Shown: one piece after another, positions 1 to 8,901 of the stretch
Layout: each line of letters starts with the position of its first letter
How positions within the stretch are numbered: position 1 is the first letter of the stretch
DNA from: Trebonia sp963734665
Lineage (GTDB): Bacteria > Actinomycetota > Actinomycetes > Streptosporangiales > Streptosporangiaceae
DNA length: 64,000 bases
Reading direction: 5' to 3'
Assembly (NCBI GenBank): GCA_963734665.1
Contig: CAVTIR010000010.1
Span: forward strand, 620,001-684,000
Notes under the pieces: generated by a model
Databases searched by the model: none
Told to the model about the DNA's origin: nothing
Seen by the model: the letters and a program-made list of their open reading frames with translations, nothing else
Position numbers and translations under genes: made by a program

Positions 1-19
1 GTACGGTCGCGGGGGGATT

Positions 20-808
20 ATGGAGCCTGCGGGCACGGTACGCGCAGCCCTGGCCACGGTCGAGGCTGTTGACGCCGCTGCCAGCCTGACCGAACTCCCC
101 GGACTGCTACTGCCCGCACTGGTTAACCTTGTCGGCGCGGACTCAGCACTGTGGACCGAGCTAGACGTGACAGCCGTGCTGGACCCGGCGGCCGGCCTGC
201 TGCCCGGCCGGGTCATCGGGTATCCCGAGCCGCTGCTCACCGGGCAAGCAGCCCTGGCCCTTGAGCGGCACGCGCGACAATTTCCGCTGACCCGTCACAC
301 CCGCCCCGGCGGCGATGGCCGGCCGGTCCGCCGGTCGGACCTGGAGAGCATGCGCAGCTTCCGCAGCAGCGGTATGTACGCTGACGTGGCGCGAACGGTA
401 GGCATTGACCAGATGCTCGCCATGGCGCTCACGCCGGGGGGCTTGCATGTCTGCGTCTCACTGAACAGGGCCGGCTCTGACTTCACCGTCGCGGCGGTCG
501 ATCTGCTCACCCAGCTCCGGCCGTTGCTGACCCGCCGGGTCGCGCGTCTGCAGGCCGGCCAGGCTGTGCTAGCCCGCGGGACAGCCCCCGGACCCCCGCA
601 GTTGACCGCGCGGCAGCAGCAGGTGCTCCGCCTGGTCGCTGAGGGCCTGACCGATGCCGCGATCGGACGCCGCCTCGGATGTAGCCCCCGCACAGTGGAT
701 AAGCACCTGGAGCACATCTACCGCATCCTCGGTGTGTCCTGCCGCACTGCGGCCATTGCAGCCGCCTGGACTGCGCTGATGGATACCGCGGTGGCCGCCG
801 GCGTCTAG
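20..808 (+). CDS. LuxR-family DNA-binding response protein
   Basis: A 262-residue protein with a C-terminal LuxR/GerE helix-turn-helix at about residues 193-250 (LTARQQQVLRLVAEGLTDA, then SPRTVDKHLEHIYRILGV). The N-terminal 190 residues have no receiver-domain aspartate pattern that I recognise; they may be a GAF-like or other ligand-sensing region, but I cannot assign it. The HTH is the type that binds DNA as a dimer. The ATG start follows a purine-rich GGGGGGATT. It precedes two membrane-protein genes on the same strand but is separated from them by about 240 bases, so joint control is only a guess. DNA-binding role likely; target unknown. Confidence 0.8.
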   Translation: MEPAGTVRAALATVEAVDAAASLTELPGLLLPALVNLVGADSALWTELDVTAVLDPAAGLLPGRVIGYPEPLLTGQAALALERHARQFPLTRHTRPGGDGRPVRRSDLESMRSFRSSGMYADVARTVGIDQMLAMALTPGGLHVCVSLNRAGSDFTVAAVDLLTQLRPLLTRRVARLQAGQAVLARGTAPGPPQLTARQQQVLRLVAEGLTDAAIGRRLGCSPRTVDKHLEHIYRILGVSCRTAAIAAAWTALMDTAVAAGV

Positions 809-1052
809 GTCAAGGACGCTGCCGGGCAGCAGGACCCCATGGCCTGCCAAGCGGCGGGGTCGACCTAGAGGTTGCAGGGTCAGCCGGGGCTAACTTCGGG
901 ACAGTCAGTCGGCGAAGCCGCTGTTTGCGCATGATGCCAGGGGTAAAGGGTAACGATGAAACTACTGGGAGTAAGCGATAGCTGCGGGTGATGCCGATGC
1001 GGTCGTAACGCTGCCTGAGCCCGGGGGGACTCGTGAGGATCATGCGGGGGCG

Positions 1053-1421
1053 GTGTTGACCGGGGTCCCGCATGCACTGCGGCGGTCGGGCAGCCGCACC
1101 GGGCTAACCGCGTGGACCGGGCTTGCCGCCAGCGTCGCGGCTCTGGGTCTCGTGCTCGCCGCACCCGGGCATGACGCGGCGCTTGCGGGGGCCTTTCTGC
1201 TGGCCTGCGTGCCCGCGGGTGCGGCCGTGATGTGCTGGGTCGACAGCGGCGAGGGCCTCATGCAGGCCGGGCTCACGCTGGTGCTCAGCCTGGCGGTGAC
1301 GGCCATCGCCAGTGCCGTCATGATCTGGCTGACGGCCTGGCATGCGCGCGCCCTGCTCGCACTCGCGGTCGCTGGCGCCGTGTCATGCGCCGCGCGGCTC
1401 GTGCGCGGGACACGCCAGTGA
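1053..1421 (+). CDS. Small four-helix membrane protein of unknown function
   Basis: A 122-residue protein starting at GTG. It has about four hydrophobic segments (around residues 18-37, 42-60, 70-92 and 98-113) and no recognisable catalytic motif. Its stop overlaps the GTG start of the next membrane-protein gene (GTGA at 1418-1421), so the two are almost surely translated together. It may be an accessory subunit of that larger protein. The family is not recognised; the assignment rests on hydrophobicity and coupling only. Confidence 0.65.
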   Translation: MLTGVPHALRRSGSRTGLTAWTGLAASVAALGLVLAAPGHDAALAGAFLLACVPAGAAVMCWVDSGEGLMQAGLTLVLSLAVTAIASAVMIWLTAWHARALLALAVAGAVSCAARLVRGTRQ

Positions 1422-3157
1422 GCCGGAGCTTGGTTCTTCAGCTGGGACTGCTGCTCGCTGGGATCGGTACCTGGGCGCTCGGGCTCAGCCAGATTCAGCG
1501 TCAGGCCGTCGGCCCTTACGGACTGCTGGCCAGCGCAAGTCTGTGGTTTATCGTCGGCCTGGTGGTGCTGCTCGCCGGCGCCCTGGCTGAGCTGATCCGT
1601 CCGCAGCCACGAGCCTGGCTGTTTGGCCTGTTCCTCGTCGGCCTGATCGTCGCCATCCACACCAGCGTGCCGATCATCTACGGCGGTACTCCCGAGTACG
1701 CGTGGGTCTACAAGCACATCGGCGTAGCCCAGCAGTTCGGCCTGTACAAGCGCGTGACGGACACCTCGAACATCTACCAGGAGTGGCCCGCGCTGTTCAC
1801 CCTGGTCGCTGCCGTCAGCTCTCTTGGCGGCACAGGTCCGCTCTCCTTCGCCGCGTGGGGTCCCGTCGCGTTCGAACTGGCCGACGCGCTTGTCCTGCTC
1901 GGCATCTTCCGGGTGCTCACCGGAGACCGTCGGGTCGCCTACCTCGCGGTGCTGCTGTACGAAGGCCTGGTCGCGTGGGTCGGCCAGGATTACCTGTCTC
2001 CGCAGGCCTTCGGCTTCCTGCTCTGGCTGGGCATCGTGGCGATCATCGTCCGTTGGCTGCAGGCCCCGGCGCCGGCCGTCGGCCGCGTGAAGCTGGTGTC
2101 CAGAGTCCGCGCGGTTCTGCTCGCGCAGCGGCAGGAGCTGCCCGAGGTCACCCCGGCGATGCGGGTGCTCGCGCTAGTGCTAGTCGCCGTGGTCTACTTC
2201 GCGATCGTCGCCGCACATCAGCTCACCCCGTACATGGCGCTCTTCGCGGTCGCGGTGCTCGTGCTGCTCGGCGCGGTGTGGCGGGGATGGCTCACGCTGC
2301 TGCTGCTCGCGGTCATCGCGGGCGGCTACCTCGCGCCGCGCTACGGGCTGCTCTCCCAGCAGTTCGGCGGGATCTTCAGCGGCGGTGACGTCTTCGAGAA
2401 CGCGTCCGGCGTGAGCGGCATCCTGCACCGGGCCGCCGAGGCGCGAACCGGGGAGGTCGTGCACCTGCTCGCGGCCTGCATGTGGCTGGCTGCCCTGGGC
2501 GCCGTGGCGCTCCGCTGGCGGTCGCTCGGCCGGGTCGCGGTCCCCGCCGTTCTCGCGTTCAGCCCGTTCTTCACGCTGGTCGTGCAGAACTACGGCGGTG
2601 AGGCAATCTACCGGGTGTTCCTGTTCTCGGCGCCGTGGTGCGCGCTACTCATCGCCGGGCTGATCGCGCAGCTGCGCAGCGCGCTGTGGCGGCCGCTGGT
2701 CAGCTCGGCCGCGTGCGTCGTGGCGCTGGCCGCGGGGTTGCAGGGCCTCTACGGGCCGGTCGCGGTGGATGCCTTCACTCCGGCGGAGCTATCGGCGAGC
2801 CTATGGCTCTACGCTCACGCTCCGCCAGGTTCACTGCTCGTGCTCGCGGCTGACGACTTTCCAGGGCTTGAAGTCGGCAACTACAGCTCCTACAACCTGC
2901 AGGTGATGCCTGCCGATCCGCAGTTCGGCCAGTCCTGGCTGAACGAGGCAAGCCTGACCGACGTGGAACAGTGGCTCGCCTCGTTCGGGTCAACCAGCAC
3001 GTACGTCGTGTTCAGCCGCAGCATGGCCGCCTACGCCGACTACTTCGGCTACCCCGCCGGCTACGCGCAGCTCGCGAGCGAGGTGCGCAGCAGCCCCGCA
3101 TGGCGGGTGGTCTACCGGAACCCCAACGTGGTCATCTACCGGGTAGCCGTGGGCTGA
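1418..3157 (+). CDS. Large polytopic membrane protein, possible GT-C glycosyltransferase
   Basis: A 579-residue protein when begun at the GTG that overlaps the stop of the preceding gene; a longer in-frame reading from 1232 would run through that gene and is rejected. It has about 12 membrane segments, an aromatic extracytoplasmic loop after the third or fourth segment (TPEYAWVYKHIG and YQEWPALF), and a soluble C-terminal domain of about 120 residues. This resembles lipid-linked sugar transferases of the GT-C fold, but I do not see a clear acidic catalytic pair. The genes downstream (convergent) encode glycan-modifying enzymes, which fits a role in surface polysaccharide assembly. Function is inferred. 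Confidence 0.65.
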   Translation: MSRSLVLQLGLLLAGIGTWALGLSQIQRQAVGPYGLLASASLWFIVGLVVLLAGALAELIRPQPRAWLFGLFLVGLIVAIHTSVPIIYGGTPEYAWVYKHIGVAQQFGLYKRVTDTSNIYQEWPALFTLVAAVSSLGGTGPLSFAAWGPVAFELADALVLLGIFRVLTGDRRVAYLAVLLYEGLVAWVGQDYLSPQAFGFLLWLGIVAIIVRWLQAPAPAVGRVKLVSRVRAVLLAQRQELPEVTPAMRVLALVLVAVVYFAIVAAHQLTPYMALFAVAVLVLLGAVWRGWLTLLLLAVIAGGYLAPRYGLLSQQFGGIFSGGDVFENASGVSGILHRAAEARTGEVVHLLAACMWLAALGAVALRWRSLGRVAVPAVLAFSPFFTLVVQNYGGEAIYRVFLFSAPWCALLIAGLIAQLRSALWRPLVSSAACVVALAAGLQGLYGPVAVDAFTPAELSASLWLYAHAPPGSLLVLAADDFPGLEVGNYSSYNLQVMPADPQFGQSWLNEASLTDVEQWLASFGSTSTYVVFSRSMAAYADYFGYPAGYAQLASEVRSSPAWRVVYRNPNVVIYRVAVG

Positions 3158-3226
3158 GCTGCGCACGGGTCGAGTCGGCCGGGTTACACCGCCGGCGGGA
3201 AGCGCCGACGGGATTACCCGGCCGGA

Positions 3227-3745
3227 TCACACTGGCGACTCCGGGCCTTCGACCCGCAGCACCCGCCCGGGATTGCCGGCCACCACGGCCCATGCGGGTA
3301 CCGGCCTGGTAACCACCGTGAGGGCGCCGATGCGCGCGTGATCGCCAACGTGAATGTCACCGATGATCACGCAGCCGGCCCCGAGGTCAACGTCGTCGCC
3401 GATCCGTGCGGCGCCGGTCTCCTTCCCCGAACGGTCCGTCTTGTTCCCGACCGTCACGCCATGGCGCAGCTTGCAGTCGCGGCCAAGCGTCGCGTGGGCA
3501 CTGATCACGATGCCGTTGCGGTGATAGATGCGCAGCCGCGGCCCGACGGTGGCCGTCACCGGCAGCTCAAAGCCGAGCAGCAGCGATGTGGTCAGCCAGT
3601 ACGGGCGCACCACTAGGCGGGCGGCCTTGCCCCAGTGGCCGTCGGCCCACTGCGCCAGCCGGAACCAAGCCAGCAGGAGCTGTGACTCCGGGCGGCCGGC
3701 ATTGGCCGCCCAGTCCTGCAGCACCCACTCGCGCAACCCCATCAT
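3227..3745 (-). CDS. Serine acetyltransferase-like hexapeptide acyltransferase
   Basis: About 172 residues, starting at one of two adjacent ATG codons (3745 or 3742). It has a helical N-terminal part (about residues 1-65) followed by left-handed beta-helix hexapeptide repeats (GIVISAHATLGRDCKLRHG, then RIGDDVDLGAGCVIIGDIHVG), the layout of CysE and the WcaB-type exopolysaccharide acetyltransferases. The histidine in LRHGVTVG matches the catalytic histidine position of the family. Its ATG shares one base with the stop of the lipoprotein gene (TGATG), so they are coupled. Given the neighbouring flippase and glycosyltransferase, O-acetylation of a surface glycan is more likely than cysteine synthesis. 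Confidence 0.82.
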   Translation of the reverse strand: MMGLREWVLQDWAANAGRPESQLLLAWFRLAQWADGHWGKAARLVVRPYWLTTSLLLGFELPVTATVGPRLRIYHRNGIVISAHATLGRDCKLRHGVTVGNKTDRSGKETGAARIGDDVDLGAGCVIIGDIHVGDHARIGALTVVTRPVPAWAVVAGNPGRVLRVEGPESPV

Positions 3746-3990
3746 CAGCCCGGCTCTCCCGCGTATGAGTAAACGGCGACGTAGGAGAGGTTGAGCTGGG
3801 CGGCGGAGTTCTCCGCCGCCCAGGGGGCCTTGAGAGCCCTCTGATTCTGAATGATCCATGACATGGGCTCGTCCGGCACCCACTTCCCGGTGACGTGGTA
3901 GATCATCTGGCCATTCAGGTAAAACGTCTGCGAGGCGGTGCATGCGCTCACGGCAAGGAGTGTCGCGGCCAGGTAAGCGACCTTCCTCAT
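3745..3990 (-). CDS. Small predicted lipoprotein
   Basis: An 81-residue protein with a clear lipoprotein signal: MRKVAYLAATLLAVSAC puts a charged start, a hydrophobic core and a lipobox-like LAVSAC with the lipidated cysteine at residue 17. The mature part of about 64 residues has no recognised domain. The stop overlaps the start of the acetyltransferase gene (TGATG). A surface-anchored accessory of the glycan cluster is plausible but not shown. Confidence 0.62.
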   Translation of the reverse strand: MRKVAYLAATLLAVSACTASQTFYLNGQMIYHVTGKWVPDEPMSWIIQNQRALKAPWAAENSAAQLNLSYVAVYSYAGEPG

Positions 3991-4118
3991 CGTTAGCCCC
4001 CATCACTCTTCACGTCGCCCGTGCGCCGCGATCCTCAAGCGGAACTCGGGGCCAGATCGTAACTGAAAGTATGCGTTATGTAACTTCGCGCGACGAATTG
4101 TCCCGGCCTGGCGCCGGC

Positions 4119-4685
4119 TCACCGCACCCTGCGTGCGGGCACGCCGGCGTACACGGCGCCCGGCTCGCAGTCCTTGGTCACCACCGCGCCCGCTCCGATG
4201 ATGGTTCTCTCGCCGATGGTCACTCCGGGCATGATCAGTGCCCGCGCGCCGAGCCAGCTGCGGTCGCCGACGCGTACCTCGCGGTAGCTGGACTCCCGTG
4301 CCACCTGCCCTTCGCTGCTGATCTCGTGGATCGAGGTCAGGATCATCACCTCGGGGCCGATGAAACAGTCACGGCCGATGATGATGGGCCCGTGGCCCTC
4401 GAACCAGCAGCCCGCGTTCACCATTGAACCCGCGCCGATGCTGACCTGCTTGGACTCGAACCAGCAGCGCTCGAGCCCCCACACCACTGGGCCGATGCGG
4501 ACGCCGCCAAGGCGCAGCAGGGTCCGCCGCGCCGCGACCGGCAACAAGAATGAGGTCACGAGCGGCCCGCGGCGCAGCCAGCGCAGCGCCTGGCCGGCGT
4601 TGGACGGCAGCGCGGCCACCGCCGCGCGTGCCGGGTGACTCACTTCCCTGACCGAGATCGGCCGTACCCCGAGAGAACCCATCAT
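4119..4685 (-). CDS. Hexapeptide acetyltransferase, WcaF/NodL-like
   Basis: A 188-residue protein with a left-handed beta-helix: VRIGPVVWGLERCWFES, then SIGAGSMVNAGCWFEGHG, then GRDCFIGPEVMILTS. The C-terminal block IGERTIIGAGAVVTKD followed by GAVYAGVPARRVR is the signature of maltose/galactoside/colanic-acid acetyltransferases that use acetyl-CoA. The histidine in TSIHEIS is at the expected catalytic position. The start overlaps the stop of the flippase gene (ATGA, 4682-4685). It probably acetylates a lipid-linked sugar intermediate. Confidence 0.85.
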   Translation of the reverse strand: MMGSLGVRPISVREVSHPARAAVAALPSNAGQALRWLRRGPLVTSFLLPVAARRTLLRLGGVRIGPVVWGLERCWFESKQVSIGAGSMVNAGCWFEGHGPIIIGRDCFIGPEVMILTSIHEISSEGQVARESSYREVRVGDRSWLGARALIMPGVTIGERTIIGAGAVVTKDCEPGAVYAGVPARRVR

Positions 4686-5944
4686 GCCCTCCTGAACTCA
4701 ACTCGCCGCATTAGCCGCAGCGTGAAAGGTGTCACCATCGCCGCTGCCGCCGCCTGGGTGGTGAGATATGCCCAGCCAACCGCGTCCAGCCCGATGCGCG
4801 GCAGCAGCACCAGGGTGAGGACGAGCACGAGTGCACCGGAAATGGCCTGGAACCCCGCGAGCAGCCAGACCCGCTGCTCCAGCCAGACGAGCGTCGCGTA
4901 GAGCACGACCAGGGCGGTGAACGGGGCGCTCAGCCCGATCAGCCTGAGCAGGGTGACGCCGTGCGCGGCGTAGCTGGCGCCGACGAGGCCGAGCAGCGGG
5001 CGGGCGCCTACCAGGCAGACCAGCATCGCCCCGGCCACGATCCCCGCCCACAGCACCAGGCTGCGCCGCAGCAGCGTGCCCGGGTGCCCGCGGGCTCCCG
5101 CCGTCTCGACCACGAACGACGCGGCGACGTTCCACATCACCAGGCTGATGCCGGACGCGATCAGCCACGGCAGGGTCAGGTAGGCGGCCTCCGCCGGGCC
5201 CAGCTGCCAGACCACCAGCAGCGGAATGACCTGCACCGTGGCGGTGGCACAGATGTTCCCCGCGTACTCGCCTGCGATGAAGGAGGCAAGCCAACGGCGT
5301 CCCGGCAGCGTACCCTCGACGGTCCCGTGCGCCGGCAGTGCCCGGCCGAACAGCAGCGAGTTCACCGCGATCGCCGCGACGGCGGCCGGCAGCACCCAGG
5401 CGCCTAGGGTTCCCATCACGGATACAGCCAGCACAGGCAGCAGCGCGACCCTCGCGACGGCGGTGGTGATGTTCTCCGCCGCTACCCATGGCGCCAGCCG
5501 CAGCGCGGTGAGCACCGAGTCCTCGAGCGCGAACACGGCGAGCACCGGCACCGCGAGGGTGAACTCCGCGGCCTGCCGCCACCCGGCGGGCACCACGTGG
5601 TCGCTCAGCCCGGTCGCGCAGTACACGGCGCCGGCCACCAGCGAAAGGAACACGACGACCAGGTAGCCGCGTCTTACCAGCTGTTCGCCTAGTCGGCCGG
5701 CGCGCGGCAGCAGCCGGACGAAGACGTTGGTCAGGTTGAGCTGCGCGATCATGGCGAGCAGCGTGAGCGCGGCGATGCCGGCGGACGCCTGCCCGATCAC
5801 GCGCGGCGGCTGGAGGTGCGCGGCGACGGCCCAGAACACCAGCCCGAGCCCCTGGGCCGCGATCGTCGCGGTCATCAGCGCCATGGCGTTTACGGTCAGG
5901 CCCTTGCGCAGCCGCGGCAGCCTTGCCGCGCGCGGTGCCGTCAT
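4682..5944 (-). CDS. Polysaccharide flippase (MOP/Wzx-like)
   Basis: A 420-residue protein with about 12 membrane segments starting at residue 16, the normal size and layout of the multidrug/oligosaccharidyl-lipid/polysaccharide exporter superfamily (RfbX/Wzx, MurJ-like). There are no catalytic residues to inspect. It sits between a GT2 glycosyltransferase (ATGA overlap at 5941-5944) and a sugar acetyltransferase (ATGA overlap at 4682-4685), so three genes are translationally coupled. It likely moves an undecaprenyl-linked glycan across the membrane. Confidence 0.82.
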   Translation of the reverse strand: MTAPRAARLPRLRKGLTVNAMALMTATIAAQGLGLVFWAVAAHLQPPRVIGQASAGIAALTLLAMIAQLNLTNVFVRLLPRAGRLGEQLVRRGYLVVVFLSLVAGAVYCATGLSDHVVPAGWRQAAEFTLAVPVLAVFALEDSVLTALRLAPWVAAENITTAVARVALLPVLAVSVMGTLGAWVLPAAVAAIAVNSLLFGRALPAHGTVEGTLPGRRWLASFIAGEYAGNICATATVQVIPLLVVWQLGPAEAAYLTLPWLIASGISLVMWNVAASFVVETAGARGHPGTLLRRSLVLWAGIVAGAMLVCLVGARPLLGLVGASYAAHGVTLLRLIGLSAPFTALVVLYATLVWLEQRVWLLAGFQAISGALVLVLTLVLLPRIGLDAVGWAYLTTQAAAAAMVTPFTLRLMRRVEFRRA

Positions 5945-7185
5945 CGTGCCCGCTGCCGGGGCGCCTGCTCCCGCAGCGCCATCCGCGCGCGCAGGTAGGC
6001 GACCGGCCCGGCGAGCATGCCTCGGAGTTCTGCGCGGGCCAGGGCAGGCGGATAGTCGTCGGCGCGATTGACCTGCTTGGCGGATGCGGGATCGCGCAGC
6101 GACCGGAGCCAGCCGGGCAGCACCGACGCTAGCCCGATCACGTGCCGCGGGTTTCGCAGCGTCACCGCGGTCAGCATCGCGGTGAAGCCCAGGCCGTAGC
6201 CGTATATCTGGCGCTCGAGCTCGGGGAAGGTCGCCCGGTGCGCGTGCTGGATGATCGCCGCCGGCTCGTATGCCAGCCGGTGTCCTGCGGTGAGCAGCTC
6301 GATGAGCATGGCGAGGTCCTCGCCGCCGCAGGTGGCGGTTCCGACGCCGAGCGCCTCATCGAAGCCGCCCGTTGCCGCGAGCACCGCCGTGCGGAACGCC
6401 ATGTTGGAGCCGAGGCCGAATTCGCCTGTCAGGTACAGGGACTGGACCCGATTCGTGCCGGCTCGCTGATCGCGCCGCAGCACGCCGAAGCGGCCCGCGC
6501 GCTCGAACGTCAGCGGGGCGAAACCGCGGTCAAGGCCGCTGCCCGACTGCTCGAAAAAGACCTGGGCCGGCGTCTCGAGTTCGAGCGGCACCACCAGGCC
6601 GGTTACCGCGCCCGCGTCCGGCTGGCTCGCGAAGCGCTCGCCTATTGCCGTGAGCCAGTGGCGATGGACCACGACGTCGTCGTCGGTGAAGGCGATGATC
6701 TCGCCTGTCGCGACGGACACGCCCCGGTTGCGCGCCGCCGAGATCCCCGGGCGCGGCTCCCGCACGACGCGGACGCTCTCGATCTCCACGGGCGGCGCGT
6801 CGCCGCGCCGGTTGTCGACGACGATCACCTCATAGTCGGGGTGATCGAGTTCGCCCAGGCTCTTGACGCAGCGGCGCAACTGGTCGGGGCGCGCGAGGTT
6901 TGTTGGCACCACGACACTGGCGCGAGCGAGGGGCCGCGAGGGGCGGCCGGTCGGCTGCCGGTCCCAGGCTGAGCCGAGCTGCCGACGCAACTCCAGTTCA
7001 AGCTCCGTGGCAGTGATCCGGCTGCCCTGCAGCGGTATCTCGATGCTGCCGAGCGGCTGCCCGGAGCGGCATGCGAGTACCCAGGCGCCCGTGTAAGGCG
7101 GTGGCTCGGAACGTCCGCAGTCGAGGTCACGGAGCGGGCTGGCGACGTCGATGACAGCAACCCGCGCGGGACTGGTCAGCTTCAT
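5941..7185 (-). CDS. Glycosyltransferase family 2
   Basis: About 414 residues. The GT2 GT-A domain begins near residue 90 (ASVVVPTNLARPDQLRRCV, then YEVIVVDNRRGD, RPGISAARNRGV and the metal-binding AFTDDDV). A later CGGEDLAMLIELL motif matches the conserved E-D acid pair of the family. The N-terminal 85 residues are extra and unassigned. An upstream ATG at 7203 is also in frame, but the ATG at 7185 has better spacing to a GGAATGGGA purine stretch. It is the first gene of the glycan cluster on this strand and probably adds a sugar to a lipid-linked glycan. Confidence 0.85.
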   Translation of the reverse strand: MKLTSPARVAVIDVASPLRDLDCGRSEPPPYTGAWVLACRSGQPLGSIEIPLQGSRITATELELELRRQLGSAWDRQPTGRPSRPLARASVVVPTNLARPDQLRRCVKSLGELDHPDYEVIVVDNRRGDAPPVEIESVRVVREPRPGISAARNRGVSVATGEIIAFTDDDVVVHRHWLTAIGERFASQPDAGAVTGLVVPLELETPAQVFFEQSGSGLDRGFAPLTFERAGRFGVLRRDQRAGTNRVQSLYLTGEFGLGSNMAFRTAVLAATGGFDEALGVGTATCGGEDLAMLIELLTAGHRLAYEPAAIIQHAHRATFPELERQIYGYGLGFTAMLTAVTLRNPRHVIGLASVLPGWLRSLRDPASAKQVNRADDYPPALARAELRGMLAGPVAYLRARMALREQAPRQRAR

Positions 7186-7488
7186 CGGCGGTTCCCATTC
7201 CACCTGTATCCCGGCGGTCCTCCCGGCTCAGGCAGCTTCGCGGTGCACTGGTGTCACTTACAGCACTTAAGCACTGTCAGTAACTACAATATTACCCTTT
7301 GCATCCGGAATCATTCGTGGACGTCTTCTCTGGTGCACCTGGCGCGGCGGCGGCACGCCCGGCCCCACGACGGGCTGGATCCACCACCGCGCTGCTGGTC
7401 ATCGACCATCTGCTGTTCGCCAGCAGCCGGGCCGGCGGATCGGCGGCAGCAAGTGGCAGCGGGAGCGGGGTGAGCTGCCGGCGGTGGT
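7186..7488. other. Gene-free stretch between glycan cluster and flavoprotein gene
   Basis: About 300 bases without a supportable gene. The part at 7250-7310 is clearly less GC-rich than the surroundings and lies upstream of the glycosyltransferase gene, so it probably holds the promoter of the minus-strand glycan cluster. I see no strong inverted repeat or RNA gene. Confidence 0.4.
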
Positions 7489-8901
7489 TCATTCAGGGGG
7501 GCCGAGGTCGCTCCAGGAGGGCGGGAATTGCCCGATGCCGATGGTGCGGCAGGCCTTCCGGGCGGCCATGCTGACGGCCTCGGTGAAGGTCGGGAAGGCG
7601 AATTGCATCTCGGCGAGCTGGTCGACGTTCATGCCCGCGCGCATGGCGGTCGCGACGACCTGGACGGTTTCTGCTGAGTATTCGCCGAGTACGTGGGCGC
7701 CGAGGATAGCGTGGCTGCGCCGGTCGGCGATGAGTTTGCAGAAGCCGTCGGAATGGCCGTCTGCCACGGGCCTGACGAGGTCGTCGTACCAGGCGATTCC
7801 CACGACGATGTCGTGGGCAAGAGCGGCCTGGTCCTCGGTCAGGCCGACCGTGCCATACTCGGGGTCGGTGAAGCTCCCGCTGGGCACCACGTCATGCACG
7901 GCCTGGCGGGCGGGGCCGTGAACGGCGTTCCAGGCCGCGATGCGGCCTTCGAGCCTGGCGCTTTGCACCAGCTTGGAGAGGCCGTTGACGTCGCCGACGG
8001 CGAAGATGTGCCCGGCGTTGGTCCGCAGGTAGTCATCGACCGGGATGGCTCGCGGGGTGCTGGTGACTGCGGCGGCGTCAAGGTCGAGGCCCTGGAGGCT
8101 GGCGGGCCAGCCGACGGCGGCGAAGACGGCCTCCGTCGTTGCGTGCTCGGCGGGGCCGCCGCGGGTGAAATGGATGATGACCTGCTCGCTGCTGCGTTCC
8201 AGCGCCTGGACGCTGGCGCCGGTGAGGACCTGGATGCCCCTGGCCTCGAACGCCTGGCCGAGCGCGGTGGAAATGCTGGCATCAGCGCCGGGCACGAGCC
8301 GGGGGCCGGCTTCGATGAGCCGGACACTGACCCCGAGGTCGGCGAAAATCGAGGCCATCTGGCAGCCGGTGTCGGCTCCGCCGATGACCGTGACTTGCTG
8401 CGGCAGGGCTTTGAGGGTCCAGATGTCCTCGTAGGTGAGTGCGAGCTCGCCGCCCGGGACCGGCAGCGCAGCCGCGCGGCAGCCGACCGCGATGACGATG
8501 CGGTCTGCGCGCCAGCTGCGGCCGTCTCCGGCGCGCACGGTGTGCGGGCCGGTGAACCGGACGGGGCCAAGGTGCTCGTGCAGGTCGATCCCGTTGCGGC
8601 GCAGGTAACCGGCGATGTCCTTCTTGTCGTGGGCGTAGCGGGCCACTCGGGCACAGTTGGCCAGGACCGCTTCGAGGTTGGGGACCGGCCGGGGGCCCTC
8701 CAGGCCGAAGCGCTCCCATGAGGACCAGTCCCGGGCCAGCCGGGCGGCCCGGGCCAGGGTGCGGACCGGCGCCGGCCCGCGGTTCAGGCTGGTCCCCCCG
8801 ACCTGCTCGGCTTCCAGCAGCGTGACGTCGGCGCCCAGTTCCCGTGCCTGCAGCGCGGCCGTGGCGCCCCCGGGGCCGCCGCCAGCCACCAGCAGCCTCA
8901 T
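7489..8901 (-). CDS. FAD/NAD(P)-dependent oxidoreductase, SthA/Lpd/MerA-like, without redox cysteines
   Basis: A 470-residue flavoprotein with the dihydrolipoamide dehydrogenase/mercuric reductase layout: N-terminal FAD Rossmann motif VAGGGPGGATAAL, middle NAD(P) motif VIGGADTGCQMASIFADLG, FAD motif HIFAVGDVNGL, and a C-terminal dimerisation domain. The CxxxxC active site is lost: GGTSLNRGPAPVR has Ser38 and Pro43 where the cysteines belong. The C-terminal catalytic His-Pro-Thr is Phe436-Pro-Thr, although Glu441 remains. It therefore cannot be a standard disulfide reductase; a soluble transhydrogenase-like or other hydride-transfer role is possible. Its start overlaps the stop of the cyclase gene (ATGA). 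Confidence 0.85.
   Translation of the reverse strand: MRLLVAGGGPGGATAALQARELGADVTLLEAEQVGGTSLNRGPAPVRTLARAARLARDWSSWERFGLEGPRPVPNLEAVLANCARVARYAHDKKDIAGYLRRNGIDLHEHLGPVRFTGPHTVRAGDGRSWRADRIVIAVGCRAAALPVPGGELALTYEDIWTLKALPQQVTVIGGADTGCQMASIFADLGVSVRLIEAGPRLVPGADASISTALGQAFEARGIQVLTGASVQALERSSEQVIIHFTRGGPAEHATTEAVFAAVGWPASLQGLDLDAAAVTSTPRAIPVDDYLRTNAGHIFAVGDVNGLSKLVQSARLEGRIAAWNAVHGPARQAVHDVVPSGSFTDPEYGTVGLTEDQAALAHDIVVGIAWYDDLVRPVADGHSDGFCKLIADRRSHAILGAHVLGEYSAETVQVVATAMRAGMNVDQLAEMQFAFPTFTEAVSMAARKACRTIGIGQFPPSWSDLGPPE

Noticed and set aside
1232..1417. N-terminal extension of the 12-helix membrane protein
   Set aside because: It would overlap the preceding gene in another frame; the GTGA junction at 1418 is the standard arrangement.
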